This document shows positions 44,567 through 53,965 of a stretch of DNA of 64,000 nt, one piece after another (within the stretch, counting starts at the first letter, position 1; the number at the start of each line of letters is the position of its first letter). The stretch spans positions 558,001 through 622,000 of the forward strand of contig NZ_WTVH02000009.1 of the NCBI RefSeq assembly GCF_012910785.2. Direction: 5' to 3'. The notes under the pieces were generated by a model. It saw nothing but the letters and a program-made list of their open reading frames with translations, did not search any database and was not told where the DNA came from. The position numbers and the translations under genes were made by a program. Source of the DNA: Aromatoleum buckelii (GTDB taxonomy: Bacteria > Pseudomonadota > Gammaproteobacteria > Burkholderiales > Rhodocyclaceae).

Positions 44567-46561
44567 TCATTCACGCTGCGGGTTTTTCGCTTCGCGGATG
44601 AGCTTCCCGCAGTCGCTGTCCAGGCCGGGTCCGGTTTCGATCAGCGGGAGGAGGGCGAGCAGCGGGTTGATCAGGCCCAGTGCGACGGCTCCGAGCCCGC
44701 GCGCGGCAACCTTGGCGGTGTCGACGGAGGGCTCGGGATTCGCGAAAGTCCCCTGGATGTAAATCGGGCTGCGCAGCGCGACGGGAGTGGTGACCTTGGT
44801 GTCCGATTCCAGCGTGAGGTCGAGTTTTTCCTCGCCCAGATCGACGGTACCGGACCCGATGATCCGCATGATGTCGGTGTCGAGCACGAGCGCGTTCGTT
44901 TTCATGAGCCCGTCCGTCACGCTGAAGTCGGCGATTACGCAGCGGATCTCGACGAGTTCGTCGCCGGTAAGCTTCAACTGCAGCATGTCCCACAGGTGCA
45001 GCCCGAGCGTTTCCACCATGAAACGGCTGATCTGGCCTTCGGACAGGATCAGCGTCGCTTTGCCGTCCGCGGTGCCGAGCATGCCGGCAACGGAATTTCC
45101 CCGCCCCTCGAGGTCAATCTGGCCATTGAGTTCTCCCAGCGTGGGCTTCGCGAGGTCGGACGGAGGGAACAACTTTGCAAGCTTGAGGCCTCGCACCCGA
45201 AGCTTCGTCTTCGCCTCGAGCGGTTTTTCCTGGCCATTCATGCGGACAGTGCCGCTGAGCGTCCCTCCGGCAATGCCGAACTCGAGCGGATCGAGCGTCA
45301 ACACCGAATCCTGCATCTGCAGGCGGGTCACGAACTTGTCGATCGGCAGCGCGTCGGGGCGGCGGATCCGGTCGGCCCGGAGCTTGACGTCGGCATCGAC
45401 GGTGTCCCACCGTCCGGTGCGGAACGGGATCTCGGGCAGCACGGTGCCGTCTTGGGCGGGCGCGTCGGGGGCAGCGTCTTCCGATTTGGCCGGCGCTTCC
45501 TTTGCCCCGACGAGCGGGCCGAGGTCGGCGAAATCGAGCAGCTTGAACGCCAGGTCGCCATGCAGCGCCGGCCGTTCGCCGCCGGTGGCGACTTGCAGCG
45601 TGCCCGCGACGTCGCTCTTGCCGATCGCCCCAGAAAAGTTCTCGTAGCGCCACATCGTGCCGTTGCGGATCAGGTGACCGGTAGTGCGGTAGGGCGGCGT
45701 TTCGGGCAGCGCGATGCCGATGAGCCGATACAAGTCAGCGATGCTCGCCCCGCGAAGGTCCAGGTCGAGGTCGATCGCGGTCAATTTCAGCAGGCTGGTG
45801 ATGCTCCCTTCGGCTTTCACCGCCGTGTCGCCGAAGCGCGCCTGCACGTCGAGCGGGTAAGGCGTTTCCTCGTCGCGCAACGCCAGTACCGGGCCACCGG
45901 TGCCGCGTGCATTCATCGGCAGCCCCTTGTATTGCCCTTTTGCATCGAACCGGATGCCGCCTTCGGCCGCTGTGCCAGCCGGGGCGTCGGCTCCGGGTTT
46001 CTCGCCGGCTGCGCCGTCACGCTGGCCTTCGCCGCTGTCCCCGCCGCCGGTCGTCGACAGCGTGGCGTCGATGCGTGTCTTCTGTGCGGGATCCGCGTAA
46101 CGGATGCGGCCGTCGTGCAGCGCGAGGCGGCCGATGCCGACACGCGCGCCTTCGTCCTTCTGCTCCCGGTCGAGTAGCCAGTTTTTCCGGCCGTCCGGGT
46201 GTTGTTCGAGAAAGACATCCGCGCGGTCGAGCGTAATCGTCGGCAGCATCACGACGCGCCTGAACAACTGCGGCAGGCTGACCCCGACGCTGACGTTCTC
46301 TGCAGTGAACATTTGCGGTTCCTCGGCCCACTCCGGATTCGCAAACGTGACGCCGGCGGCGCTTAGGCGCGTAACCGGCCAGCCCCAGTCGATGTCCAGA
46401 TCGCCGTTGATCACGAGCTCGCGGCCGGTCTTCTCGGTCGTCTGGCTCATGATCGGGCCGCGTAGCCAATTCGGGTCGAACAGCAGCGCAGCGAGCACGA
46501 GCAGCGCGATCAGGCCGAGAACCGTCACCCCAATGCCCTTGAGTACTCCCCCCGCTTTCAT
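44567..46561 (-). CDS. AsmA family protein
   Basis: The 664-aa protein has one N-terminal membrane helix (VLKGIGVTVLGLIALLVLAA) and a long periplasmic part with AsmA repeats. The N-terminal AsmA block is WPVTRLSAAGVTFANPEW; the C-terminal AsmA_2 part includes TPVALRSPIYIQGTFANP near residue 595. AsmA proteins are believed to form bridges for lipid transport to the outer membrane. A Ser/Ala-rich spacer (EAPAKSEDAAPDAPAQDG) lies in the middle, near 355-370. The gene lies 133 bp downstream of the giant CHAT gene, on the same strand, so co-expression is possible. Confidence 0.9.
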   Translation of the reverse strand: MKAGGVLKGIGVTVLGLIALLVLAALLFDPNWLRGPIMSQTTEKTGRELVINGDLDIDWGWPVTRLSAAGVTFANPEWAEEPQMFTAENVSVGVSLPQLFRRVVMLPTITLDRADVFLEQHPDGRKNWLLDREQKDEGARVGIGRLALHDGRIRYADPAQKTRIDATLSTTGGGDSGEGQRDGAAGEKPGADAPAGTAAEGGIRFDAKGQYKGLPMNARGTGGPVLALRDEETPYPLDVQARFGDTAVKAEGSITSLLKLTAIDLDLDLRGASIADLYRLIGIALPETPPYRTTGHLIRNGTMWRYENFSGAIGKSDVAGTLQVATGGERPALHGDLAFKLLDFADLGPLVGAKEAPAKSEDAAPDAPAQDGTVLPEIPFRTGRWDTVDADVKLRADRIRRPDALPIDKFVTRLQMQDSVLTLDPLEFGIAGGTLSGTVRMNGQEKPLEAKTKLRVRGLKLAKLFPPSDLAKPTLGELNGQIDLEGRGNSVAGMLGTADGKATLILSEGQISRFMVETLGLHLWDMLQLKLTGDELVEIRCVIADFSVTDGLMKTNALVLDTDIMRIIGSGTVDLGEEKLDLTLESDTKVTTPVALRSPIYIQGTFANPEPSVDTAKVAARGLGAVALGLINPLLALLPLIETGPGLDSDCGKLIREAKNPQRE

Positions 46562-46694
46562 CTGTCCCGTGCCTCCGCGATCTCCGGCGCGTTGCTACCT
46601 CATTTCACGCCTGGCGGAGGCGCGAAGGTACAACGTTGCGGCCATGCCGCTCGCAAGCAATCGGGATTCCCGGACGCAGCGATGCCGCGACCGT

Positions 46695-49600
46695 TCAGGT
46701 CTTCTTCTTCGATCGTCGGGCCTTTGCCGGTCGAGTCTTGCTGCTGCCCGGCGATCCGCGTGGAAGCGCTGCCGCGGCAGCGCTCTGGTCGGCGATGCGC
46801 TCGGCGCTCACGTTGTCCGCTCCCAACGCGAGCGCGTCGCGGCTCTCACGTAACACCGCATCGACGTCGGCCCTGCGCCCGCCGGAAGCGGCCAGCACTG
46901 CCGCCTTGCGCATCAGCGCGCGGCCGAGTTCGGCGTGGCGTGCAGCCGCGCCTTCGGCGCCTGCGTCCTGCGGTCGGGTCGGGTCGGCCGAGCATAGGGT
47001 AATGAGGCCGCGCAGGCGTGCGATCGCCCGGTCGATCAGCACGATCTCGCGGCGCGCTTCGCCGGTACGGACCTCGAGCTTCGCGAGCTGTTCGACGGCA
47101 CGAATCGGCACGCGCCCGCTGCCGTCCTCGGCTTCGATCGCGCGGCAGTATGCGGCACGCGCCGGCTCGAATCCTTCGGCGCCGAGTTCGCCATATACCG
47201 CGCCGAGCGCCGCCTGTACTTCAGGAAGCGCCTGCCACGCGGCCGGCCCGCGTGCAAGCAAAGCACCGAGTTCGCATTCGAGCGTCGCGAGATCGCGAGG
47301 CGCGTGGCCGAGGGCGACGCGGACGCAGTCGAGCGCATTTACCAGCTCCACCGGAGACACCATCGCCGCCGTGCTCCATCCTTCCGTCTCCACTGCGGAC
47401 GGCTCGAGCACATGCTCGGGGTCGCCGTACGCCTGGTAGGCGCCCCAGGTGTTGTACTGCGGAAAGCGCTCCCACGTGCTGCGACGCGCCGAGAACACTG
47501 CCGGACCGAACGGCTGGCAGCGACGCACGAAGCCGTCGAAGAAAGTCGTCGCGAAGACTTTCGCCGCCTCGTCGTTGACCTGCCAGCCGGCGACGACGAC
47601 GCAGCGCGCGCCGATCTCGATCAGCTCGCGCGCGAGGCTGTACGCGAGCCGGTTCGCGGTTTCGCGTTGCACAGTCATCGCACCGAGGTGACAGCAATTG
47701 AGGAACACGAGCTCCGGCACGGTTTCCATCTGGCCGACTTCGGCTGCCGTGAGCAGCAGCCCGTCGGACAGCACGACGCCGCTGCGCGCATGCCCGTCGC
47801 GTGCGACCACGCGGAACACGCCGTGCGCGGCGATCACGAGGATGCGCCACGGCTGATGGAAAAGGCGAGCGAACACGTCGAGCGCTTCAAGTCCTTCGCC
47901 GTAAGTGACTTCGTAGCCGCACTCGGCGAGCAGATCGCGGATCGCCGCCCCTTCGGCCGCCGCCCCGGGGAGGTCCGGGAGGTGATCGGCGCGCGGCGGC
48001 GCAGCGGCGACCGGTTCGCCGAAAGCGGCGTGGTAACCGCGCGTCGAGGGATTCGCGATGACGCACGCGACCTTGCGCGTCAGGATCATCGGGTTGCGGC
48101 GGTAACGCGGCGAGGCGAACTTGCGCACGATCGCCGTCTTTAGCGCGAGCGGCTGGTCCTCCGCCTGCAGCATCTCCCACGGCAGGTTAGCGGTGTAGCG
48201 GTCGACGACGAGCACGAGTTTTTCAGCGTCGCGCACCGTGGCCTTGAATTCGAGCGGCATCATCAGCTGGAACAGCGTTCGCGACAGGTCCGCGCTGTAT
48301 TCGTCGCGGCCAATCGCGTTCTTCACCAGGGCCTCGATCAGGCCGGGCTGGCGTTGCTGCACGACGGTTTCGGCGCGGGCGCGCTCGGACAGGAACACGT
48401 AGTTGAGCCGCGACGTGACCGGCCGGGCAGGCGGATGCGGCGCCTCGCCCGGAAGGGCTGGCAATTGCCCGATGTCGTCTTCGCCGTCGAACGCAGATTC
48501 GTCGCTGCGATCCGCGTCGGTGACCATCAGCCGCGGCCAGTAGCCGAAGCGCGCGAACACCGCGAGGCGCGGGCGCGCGCCTTCACCCTCGCGCAGTTCT
48601 TCGGCCGGCGCGACGCGGGCGTCGAGCCGGCGCAGATCGGCGGCGATGCGTTCGGGCAGTTCGCGTACCGCGCGCGCCGCACTGATCGCAGTGTCGAGGA
48701 ACAGTTCGATCAGCTCGAGGTGGGTGACACGCAGCCGGGTGCCCGGCATCGCGTCGGCGAACTGGCGGTTCGCCGCGATCACGCCGCGCACGATCATTGC
48801 AATCGAGTCCTCGATGCCGATATGCGCGGTCGAGTTGTAACCGATCAGCAGGCTCGCGAGCGTCAACCCGCTACCGGCGTCGTCAACGGGCGCTGCGTCG
48901 CCATCCTGAGGGTCCAGCGAGTGCAGCAAGAAAAGCAGCACGCCGGCGCGCACCGTCTCGGCGATGTCCAGCGTCGTCACTTCGCCGAAGCGCCCGAGGC
49001 CGACGATCACGGCGCCGCGCGCGGTGCCGCGCAACCGGTCTGCGGCGTTGGGGGCCTGCAGCACGACTGCGCTCGAGCCGACTTCACCGGCGTACACGCC
49101 GAGTCGTTCGCGCTGGCGCAACGCCCCGTCGACGAGGTAACGGTCGATGCTGGCCTCGGCCCCGGCGATCGTGTCGCCGATGTAGTGGCCGCAGATGACC
49201 GGGTCGCGGGCGAAGCGCAGGTCCATCGCCGCCACCGAAACACGCAGCGACTGCAGGTTCGCCGCCGGCAGGCGAGGTTTCGGCTTGCCGCCGAGGATGC
49301 TGCGCGCGAGTTCCTCCTCGGTCGGCAGCACCGGCGGAGGAGCGTCGTACGTCACCGTCGCCGCGGCCGCGCCGCGCAACACCGGCAGGCGGCCGAGGCG
49401 GCTTGTCGTGCCGGCGTGCAGCAGCTCGACGATGGCCGGAAAGTGCTCCGCGGTGCCGGTCAGGCTGCCGTGATCGGCCGGCATGAGCCAGCATTGCCCG
49501 TCCGGCAGGCCGGCGAGCCGCCCCGACGCCCAGCTCACCGAGCCGTCGCCCTCCGGGGTGCCGACCATCTTCAGCCGGCCGCCGTCGAGCACGAGTCCGC

Positions 49601-52175
49601 ACGGCGTGTTGTCGGCCTTGCCGAACACGTAGACGACGCGCTCGACTGGCTGCGGTGCCGTGCCCGTCGCGAGCGTGACCTGCCACAGCTCGCGGGCCTG
49701 CGCCACCGTGTCGGCATCCGGTCGAGCGGCGACGTGGTTGCCGAACCAGCGGTCTTGGTTCTGCTCGGCGAGCGCCGGCCACACCGCGGCGTCGAGATAG
49801 TCGGCGTGCAGGGCTGCGCCGTTGTCAACGAAGCCCGGCCGCGGCAGGAGCTGCAACGCGCCGGGGAAGCCGGCGACGATGTCGAGCACGTGCTGCATGT
49901 CGTGGCGCAGGTCGAGCCGCGCGAGCTTGCGCACCAGGTCGGACTTGCCGAGCAGGGCCTCGACCATCAGGTGCGAGCCGTTGTTCGGCGTCCCGAGCAT
50001 CACCAGCCGGCCACCGGGCCGGTGCACGAGCTGCGCCCACAGCTGCGGGTGCTTCGCGATCATCGTGCGGGTGACGAGGCCGCCGAGGCTGTGCGCGAGC
50101 AGGCGCACCGGCTGGTTCGGGTGCTCGGCGAGGGCCTGCTTCAGCACCGCCGCGAGATGGTCGGCCGAGGCGCCGTCGGCCTGCAGCGCCTGCCGCCAGT
50201 CGTACGGGCAGCGGATCACGAAGTGGCTGTCGGAGAGGTAGTCGGCGAGAGCCCCGTAGAACATGTCGAACAGCGCTTCCTCGCGCACGTCCGGCCGGTC
50301 GAAACGGATTTTTGCGAGCCCGCCGCTCGCAAGATCGAGAAAGTCGAACCACACCCGGTCGCCTTCGCCGGGCCGCCGGTCCGGGTCGCGGACCTCGAGG
50401 TGCGAACCCATGATCCCCGGCAGCAGGATCACGACGGGCCGGCTGTCACGGAGCGGCGCGGCGCGCCTCGCTGCACGCGTGCGGACGCTCGCGGCATCGG
50501 GCTCATGACGTCGGACGAGGGGCGCGAAAGCGGTGAGCGTCGCGGGCTCGTCGGCGGTCAGCCAGTCGCGCAGCGCGCTTCGCGTGCGTCGATTCGAGAA
50601 ATAGCTGAAGTGATGCACCGATGCCCCTTGGTCGAACAGGTAGCGGGCGTCGTTGCGCGCGGCCAGCCCCGCGTACATCGACTCGGTATCGATGACGAGA
50701 TCGTTGTCGACGCGGTCGAAGAACATCCAGTCGGTGAACAGCACGCCGATCCGCTTGAGCACGCTGCCGCCTTCGATGTCGCCGCTGATGATCGACATCG
50801 CGATGCCCTGCTTGCGCTGGGCGTCCGCGAGGAGCCGCGCCATCGGCGCGTCGGTCAGCATCGCCTCGATGCCCGGCAGAAAGCGCGGGTCGATGCGCTT
50901 TGCGGCGACCTCCAGCACGACGCGCGTGAAAGCCGACAGCGCCGCGCTGCCGGCCGGGCCGGTCGCCGCGCCGACGAGCTTCGTCGTCAGGCTCAGCAGG
51001 CCGGACAGGAACACGTCGAGGTTGTCCGTCAGCAGCGACGTGCCCCGCGCCGGACATGCGACGCGGACGTAACGTTCGATGCGGAAGTTCTTGTCGGCGA
51101 GTTCCTGGCGCAACGCGCGCAGCGAATCCTGTTCGCGCGCCGCGACCAGTTCGCGCAGGCGCTTTTGCTGCGCCGTCTCGCTTGTGTTCGGCGGCCGATC
51201 GCGACGATAAGTGGCGATCGCGGCATCGGTGAGGCCGGCAAGGCAAAGCAAGTCGCCGACGAGGCCGCCGCGCGAGTGCGTGACGAGCGACAGCCGGGCG
51301 CCTGCGGGCAATGCCCGCGCGAGCGCGAGCGCGTTGTCGATAGGACTTTCGGAAAACGTCCGGTGCTCGAAGCCGAACACCCGGCCGCCGAAGCGCTGCG
51401 CCAGCGCCTCCCAGTCGCCGGCGGCGCTGCCGCTGCGCAAATCGCCGAAGCTGGCGAAGGTGTGCGAGCCGGCGCCGTGGATGAACAGCAGGATTGGCGC
51501 GTCCGCGCCGTTCGCGAGCCGTGCGTCGCCAGGCTCGCAGCGGTCGGAAGCGGCGGGCGGGGCCTCATTGCGCCAGTGGTAGATTCCCGGTTCGCCAGGC
51601 AGACGGCTTTCGATCGCCCACATCAGCGCTTTCGCGCCGAGCCACGATGCACCGGCCGGGGCGAGATCGGGCGCCGCTTCGCCGAGCCAGTCGCGCAGCC
51701 ATTCGCCGGCCTTCGCGAGCGCATCCGCAGTGATCGCGTCGCTGCGCAGCGACAACACTGACACTCCCGACCAAATCCAGCCAGCCACGCCGCGCGCCGC
51801 CGCGTCCGGGTCGTGCAGCGCAGCGAGATCGAGCGAACCGTCCGCGCGCAACGCTGCAGGACGCACTCGGGCGAGATCGTCGCGCAGCTTGTCGGCGCGG
51901 ATGATGACCGTCGTGCCGTCTCCCGCTTCGAGCGCGAACAGGCGGTCGTCGACGACTGAGACCGCGCTTTCCGGTCCGCCCGCGCGGCCCGGTGCGACGA
52001 GACTGAACGCGGCTTCGACCGTGACGATACGATCGAGAAACAGGTCCGGAGCGCTTGGCGCAGCCCGGCTTCCGGCGGTCAGCGCAGGCGGCAGCGCGTC
52101 GGCAGCAACGTTTGCGGGAAGCGCCTCGCCCGGCAGGTGGACGAGGATTTCGCCCGGTTTCAATGTGTTCGGCAT
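46695..52175 (-). CDS. Giant multidomain protein: two alpha/beta hydrolase domains, aminopeptidase-N-like domain, CHAT protease and helical C-terminus
   Basis: The 1826-aa protein has several modules. Near residues 225-310 is a lipase-like hydrolase (LLFIHGAGS; nucleophile elbow THSRGG near 298). Near 575-920 is a second, LCAT-like hydrolase: LLPGIMGSHLEV, elbow LAHSLGG near 695, GTPNNGSH, and GDGSVSW/ADHGSL as Asp and His candidates (His near 900). Residues about 950-1060 resemble the N-terminal domain of leucyl aminopeptidase (DPVICGHYIGDTIAGAEASI; GLGRFGEVTTLD). A CHAT (caspase-like) domain spans about 1330-1560, with His near 1448 in IAAHGVF and Cys near 1493 in FLNCCHLG. The C-terminus is Ala-rich and helical, TPR-like, ending in a Lys/Arg tail. 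The ATG at 52175 has GGAGG five bases upstream. Confidence 0.88.
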   Translation of the reverse strand: MPNTLKPGEILVHLPGEALPANVAADALPPALTAGSRAAPSAPDLFLDRIVTVEAAFSLVAPGRAGGPESAVSVVDDRLFALEAGDGTTVIIRADKLRDDLARVRPAALRADGSLDLAALHDPDAAARGVAGWIWSGVSVLSLRSDAITADALAKAGEWLRDWLGEAAPDLAPAGASWLGAKALMWAIESRLPGEPGIYHWRNEAPPAASDRCEPGDARLANGADAPILLFIHGAGSHTFASFGDLRSGSAAGDWEALAQRFGGRVFGFEHRTFSESPIDNALALARALPAGARLSLVTHSRGGLVGDLLCLAGLTDAAIATYRRDRPPNTSETAQQKRLRELVAAREQDSLRALRQELADKNFRIERYVRVACPARGTSLLTDNLDVFLSGLLSLTTKLVGAATGPAGSAALSAFTRVVLEVAAKRIDPRFLPGIEAMLTDAPMARLLADAQRKQGIAMSIISGDIEGGSVLKRIGVLFTDWMFFDRVDNDLVIDTESMYAGLAARNDARYLFDQGASVHHFSYFSNRRTRSALRDWLTADEPATLTAFAPLVRRHEPDAASVRTRAARRAAPLRDSRPVVILLPGIMGSHLEVRDPDRRPGEGDRVWFDFLDLASGGLAKIRFDRPDVREEALFDMFYGALADYLSDSHFVIRCPYDWRQALQADGASADHLAAVLKQALAEHPNQPVRLLAHSLGGLVTRTMIAKHPQLWAQLVHRPGGRLVMLGTPNNGSHLMVEALLGKSDLVRKLARLDLRHDMQHVLDIVAGFPGALQLLPRPGFVDNGAALHADYLDAAVWPALAEQNQDRWFGNHVAARPDADTVAQARELWQVTLATGTAPQPVERVVYVFGKADNTPCGLVLDGGRLKMVGTPEGDGSVSWASGRLAGLPDGQCWLMPADHGSLTGTAEHFPAIVELLHAGTTSRLGRLPVLRGAAAATVTYDAPPPVLPTEEELARSILGGKPKPRLPAANLQSLRVSVAAMDLRFARDPVICGHYIGDTIAGAEASIDRYLVDGALRQRERLGVYAGEVGSSAVVLQAPNAADRLRGTARGAVIVGLGRFGEVTTLDIAETVRAGVLLFLLHSLDPQDGDAAPVDDAGSGLTLASLLIGYNSTAHIGIEDSIAMIVRGVIAANRQFADAMPGTRLRVTHLELIELFLDTAISAARAVRELPERIAADLRRLDARVAPAEELREGEGARPRLAVFARFGYWPRLMVTDADRSDESAFDGEDDIGQLPALPGEAPHPPARPVTSRLNYVFLSERARAETVVQQRQPGLIEALVKNAIGRDEYSADLSRTLFQLMMPLEFKATVRDAEKLVLVVDRYTANLPWEMLQAEDQPLALKTAIVRKFASPRYRRNPMILTRKVACVIANPSTRGYHAAFGEPVAAAPPRADHLPDLPGAAAEGAAIRDLLAECGYEVTYGEGLEALDVFARLFHQPWRILVIAAHGVFRVVARDGHARSGVVLSDGLLLTAAEVGQMETVPELVFLNCCHLGAMTVQRETANRLAYSLARELIEIGARCVVVAGWQVNDEAAKVFATTFFDGFVRRCQPFGPAVFSARRSTWERFPQYNTWGAYQAYGDPEHVLEPSAVETEGWSTAAMVSPVELVNALDCVRVALGHAPRDLATLECELGALLARGPAAWQALPEVQAALGAVYGELGAEGFEPARAAYCRAIEAEDGSGRVPIRAVEQLAKLEVRTGEARREIVLIDRAIARLRGLITLCSADPTRPQDAGAEGAAARHAELGRALMRKAAVLAASGGRRADVDAVLRESRDALALGADNVSAERIADQSAAAAALPRGSPGSSKTRPAKARRSKKKT

Positions 52176-52741
52176 CGGGCCTCCGTCGGAAGTGCGCTCC
52201 ACCCGCGCGGGCGGGCTGCGATTCGGGCGAAGGTCGCGAGGGGCGTAGAGTCCCGCCGGACGTATCGCACCCCCGCGGTTCGTCGCCGCTGTCGTCGCGC
52301 ACCCGGACGCGGCGGTCGGGGGCTTATTCTTTTTGACTATTCCTGTTTAGAAGCCGGCTTCGCATTTGTCAATCGGCCAGGGCCGGCGCCTTTCGCTGCG
52401 CCCTCCGCGATGGCGAACCGAATGCATGCGCGAACTGCCGTTGTCGCCGACTGGCGACAAAGCCGTCGGAGCTGAAAACATTTGTCATGGCTGGGCACTT
52501 GTCCCCGCTGGCGCTGGCAACGGATGGGGGGCGCAGCCGCGCATGCGCCTCCCGCAGGTGCTGCCCGGCTGTTGTGGATCGGCGACGGATTCGCTGCCCG
52601 AGGACGCGCTGCCCGCGACGTCGCCTCAGCCAAAAGGCTTGCCCTTGCGGGTTTTCCCCGAGTGGCACCGAATTTGCTCATTCGCCAACGCCGGAGTTTC
52701 ACCGGTTGCCGACTCGAATCAGACACCCTCAGGAGACCATC
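52176..52741. other. Divergent intergenic region between the CHAT gene and the EF-hand gene
   Basis: About 566 bp separate these divergent genes. It contains a good sigma-54 promoter at 52663-52678 (separate entry). I see no gene, tRNA or clear repeat in the rest. The promoter of the CHAT gene should lie in the left part, near the AT-rich stretch at 52320-52350, but I cannot assign boxes. Confidence 0.5.
52663..52678 (+). promoter_or_regulatory. Sigma-54 (-24/-12) promoter of the EF-hand gene
   Basis: TGGCACCGAATTTGCT matches the RpoN consensus TGGCACR-N4-TTGCW at all but the R position; the GG (52664-52665) and GC (52676-52677) are separated by exactly 10 bp. It is 63 bp before the ATG at 52742. 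It would need an enhancer-binding activator, which I cannot identify. Confidence 0.7.
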
Positions 52742-53116
52742 ATGAAACGCAAACTCACTCTCACGGCCTTGATCATCGCGGCAGCTGTGCCGCTGACGGC
52801 GGCAGCCCAGGGCAGCGGCTACGGCAGTGGCCAGGGCACGTCCCCCAGCCGGACGACGCCTTCCGCCACCACGCCTGCGACCCCGGCGACACCGGCGACT
52901 CCGGCTTCGCCGGGCGAACGGATGGGTAGCGATACCGCGAAGGACGCAGACGCGACGATGTTCATGGAACTGGACCGTGACAGGGACGGTCAGGTGACCA
53001 AGGCCGAGGCACAGCGCTCGGCCGATCTGACGGCGCGCTTCGACCAGCTCGACACCGACCAGGATGGCAAGCTGTCGATGAACGAGTGGAACGCCGGCAA
53101 CAAGAAGACGCCGTGA
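52742..53116 (+). CDS. Exported EF-hand calcium-binding protein
   Basis: The 124-aa protein has a signal peptide (MKRKLTLTALIIAAAVPLTA, cleavage after AAA). A Ser/Thr/Pro/Ala repeat linker (TTPATPATPATPASP) links to a C-terminal pair of EF-hands: ELDRDRDGQVTKAEA and QLDTDQDGKLSMNEW (residues about 78-115), with Asp/Asp/Asp/Gly spacing of the canonical loop. It likely binds calcium in the periplasm or outside. AGGAGA lies before the ATG at 52742. It may be controlled by the sigma-54 site upstream. Confidence 0.85.
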   Translation: MKRKLTLTALIIAAAVPLTAAAQGSGYGSGQGTSPSRTTPSATTPATPATPATPASPGERMGSDTAKDADATMFMELDRDRDGQVTKAEAQRSADLTARFDQLDTDQDGKLSMNEWNAGNKKTP

Positions 53117-53227
53117 CGAAATGCCCTTCACGGGACGACGGACGTAGCTGTCATGTCGTCCTCCGCTCGAAGGCTCCCGGCGTGCCGGATCGACATCCGG
53201 TGCTTCGGGAGGCATGCCAAGGAGTTC

Positions 53228-53869
53228 ATGATGCCGATGTTCGCGCGTTCGCTGCTTGCTGTTCTGCTGTTGCTTGCGTCGCTGCTGGTCGCCGCGCAGC
53301 AAAAGGCGCCGGATGCTCTGGTCAAGGACGTCACTGAAGAGGTGTTGACGATCCTCAGCGAGGACAAGCAGATACGCTCTGGAGACAGCACGCGCGCCGC
53401 CGAGTTGATCGAGACTCGCATCGCGCCACACTTCGATTTTCCGCGCATGACTGCGCTCGCCGTCGGGCGCCACTGGGCGCAGGCGAACGAGGAGCAGCGT
53501 AGGCAGCTTACTGAGGAATTCCGCACGCTGCTGGTGCGCACTTATGCGAACGCGCTGACCGAGTACCGCGACGAGACGGTCACTTTCAAGCCCATGCGCA
53601 AAGGGCCGGACGCGAAGGAAGTGTTGGTGCAGAGCCAGATCAACAAGCCCGGGGGGCAGCCGATCGATCTCGACTATCGGCTCGTCGACAAGGGAGGCGA
53701 GTGGAAAGTAATCGACGTAACTGTCGCCGGAGTCAGTCTCGTCACGAATTACCGCAGCGGCTTCAACAACGAGGTCAGTAGCGGCGGTATCGAAGGGTTG
53801 CTGAAGTCGCTGCAGGAGAAGAACCGCAACCCGCAGGCACCTTCCCCTACCGCCGGCCGGAAGAGCTGA
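53228..53869 (+). CDS. MlaC/Ttg2D family phospholipid-binding protein
   Basis: The 213-aa protein has a signal peptide (MMPMFARSLLAVLLLLASLL, cleavage near AAQQ). The mature part is MlaC-like: LIETRIAPHFDFPRMTALAVGRHW, EFRTLLVRTYANALTEY and VTVAGVSLVTNYRSGFNNEV. MlaC carries phospholipids between the outer and inner membrane complexes MlaA and MlaFEDB. None of the other mla genes is present here, so this is an orphan MlaC-like protein. Start ATG at 53228 or 53231; AAGGAG lies just upstream. The gene is 111 bp after the EF-hand gene. Confidence 0.88.
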   Translation: MMPMFARSLLAVLLLLASLLVAAQQKAPDALVKDVTEEVLTILSEDKQIRSGDSTRAAELIETRIAPHFDFPRMTALAVGRHWAQANEEQRRQLTEEFRTLLVRTYANALTEYRDETVTFKPMRKGPDAKEVLVQSQINKPGGQPIDLDYRLVDKGGEWKVIDVTVAGVSLVTNYRSGFNNEVSSGGIEGLLKSLQEKNRNPQAPSPTAGRKS

Positions 53870-53965
53870 TCCACGGTGCCGACGGGTGACGGCCGAAGTT
53901 CGCTACCGAGCAGGAGACCGTCGCCCGGGTTTTTCACCCTCAGTCATCCACCTGTTGGCGGAGCG

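Noticed and set aside
48354-51761. A 1135-codon open frame on the plus strand within the giant CHAT gene
   Set aside because: It is the antisense shadow of the CHAT gene, without recognisable domains; the minus-strand protein has clear hydrolase and CHAT motifs.
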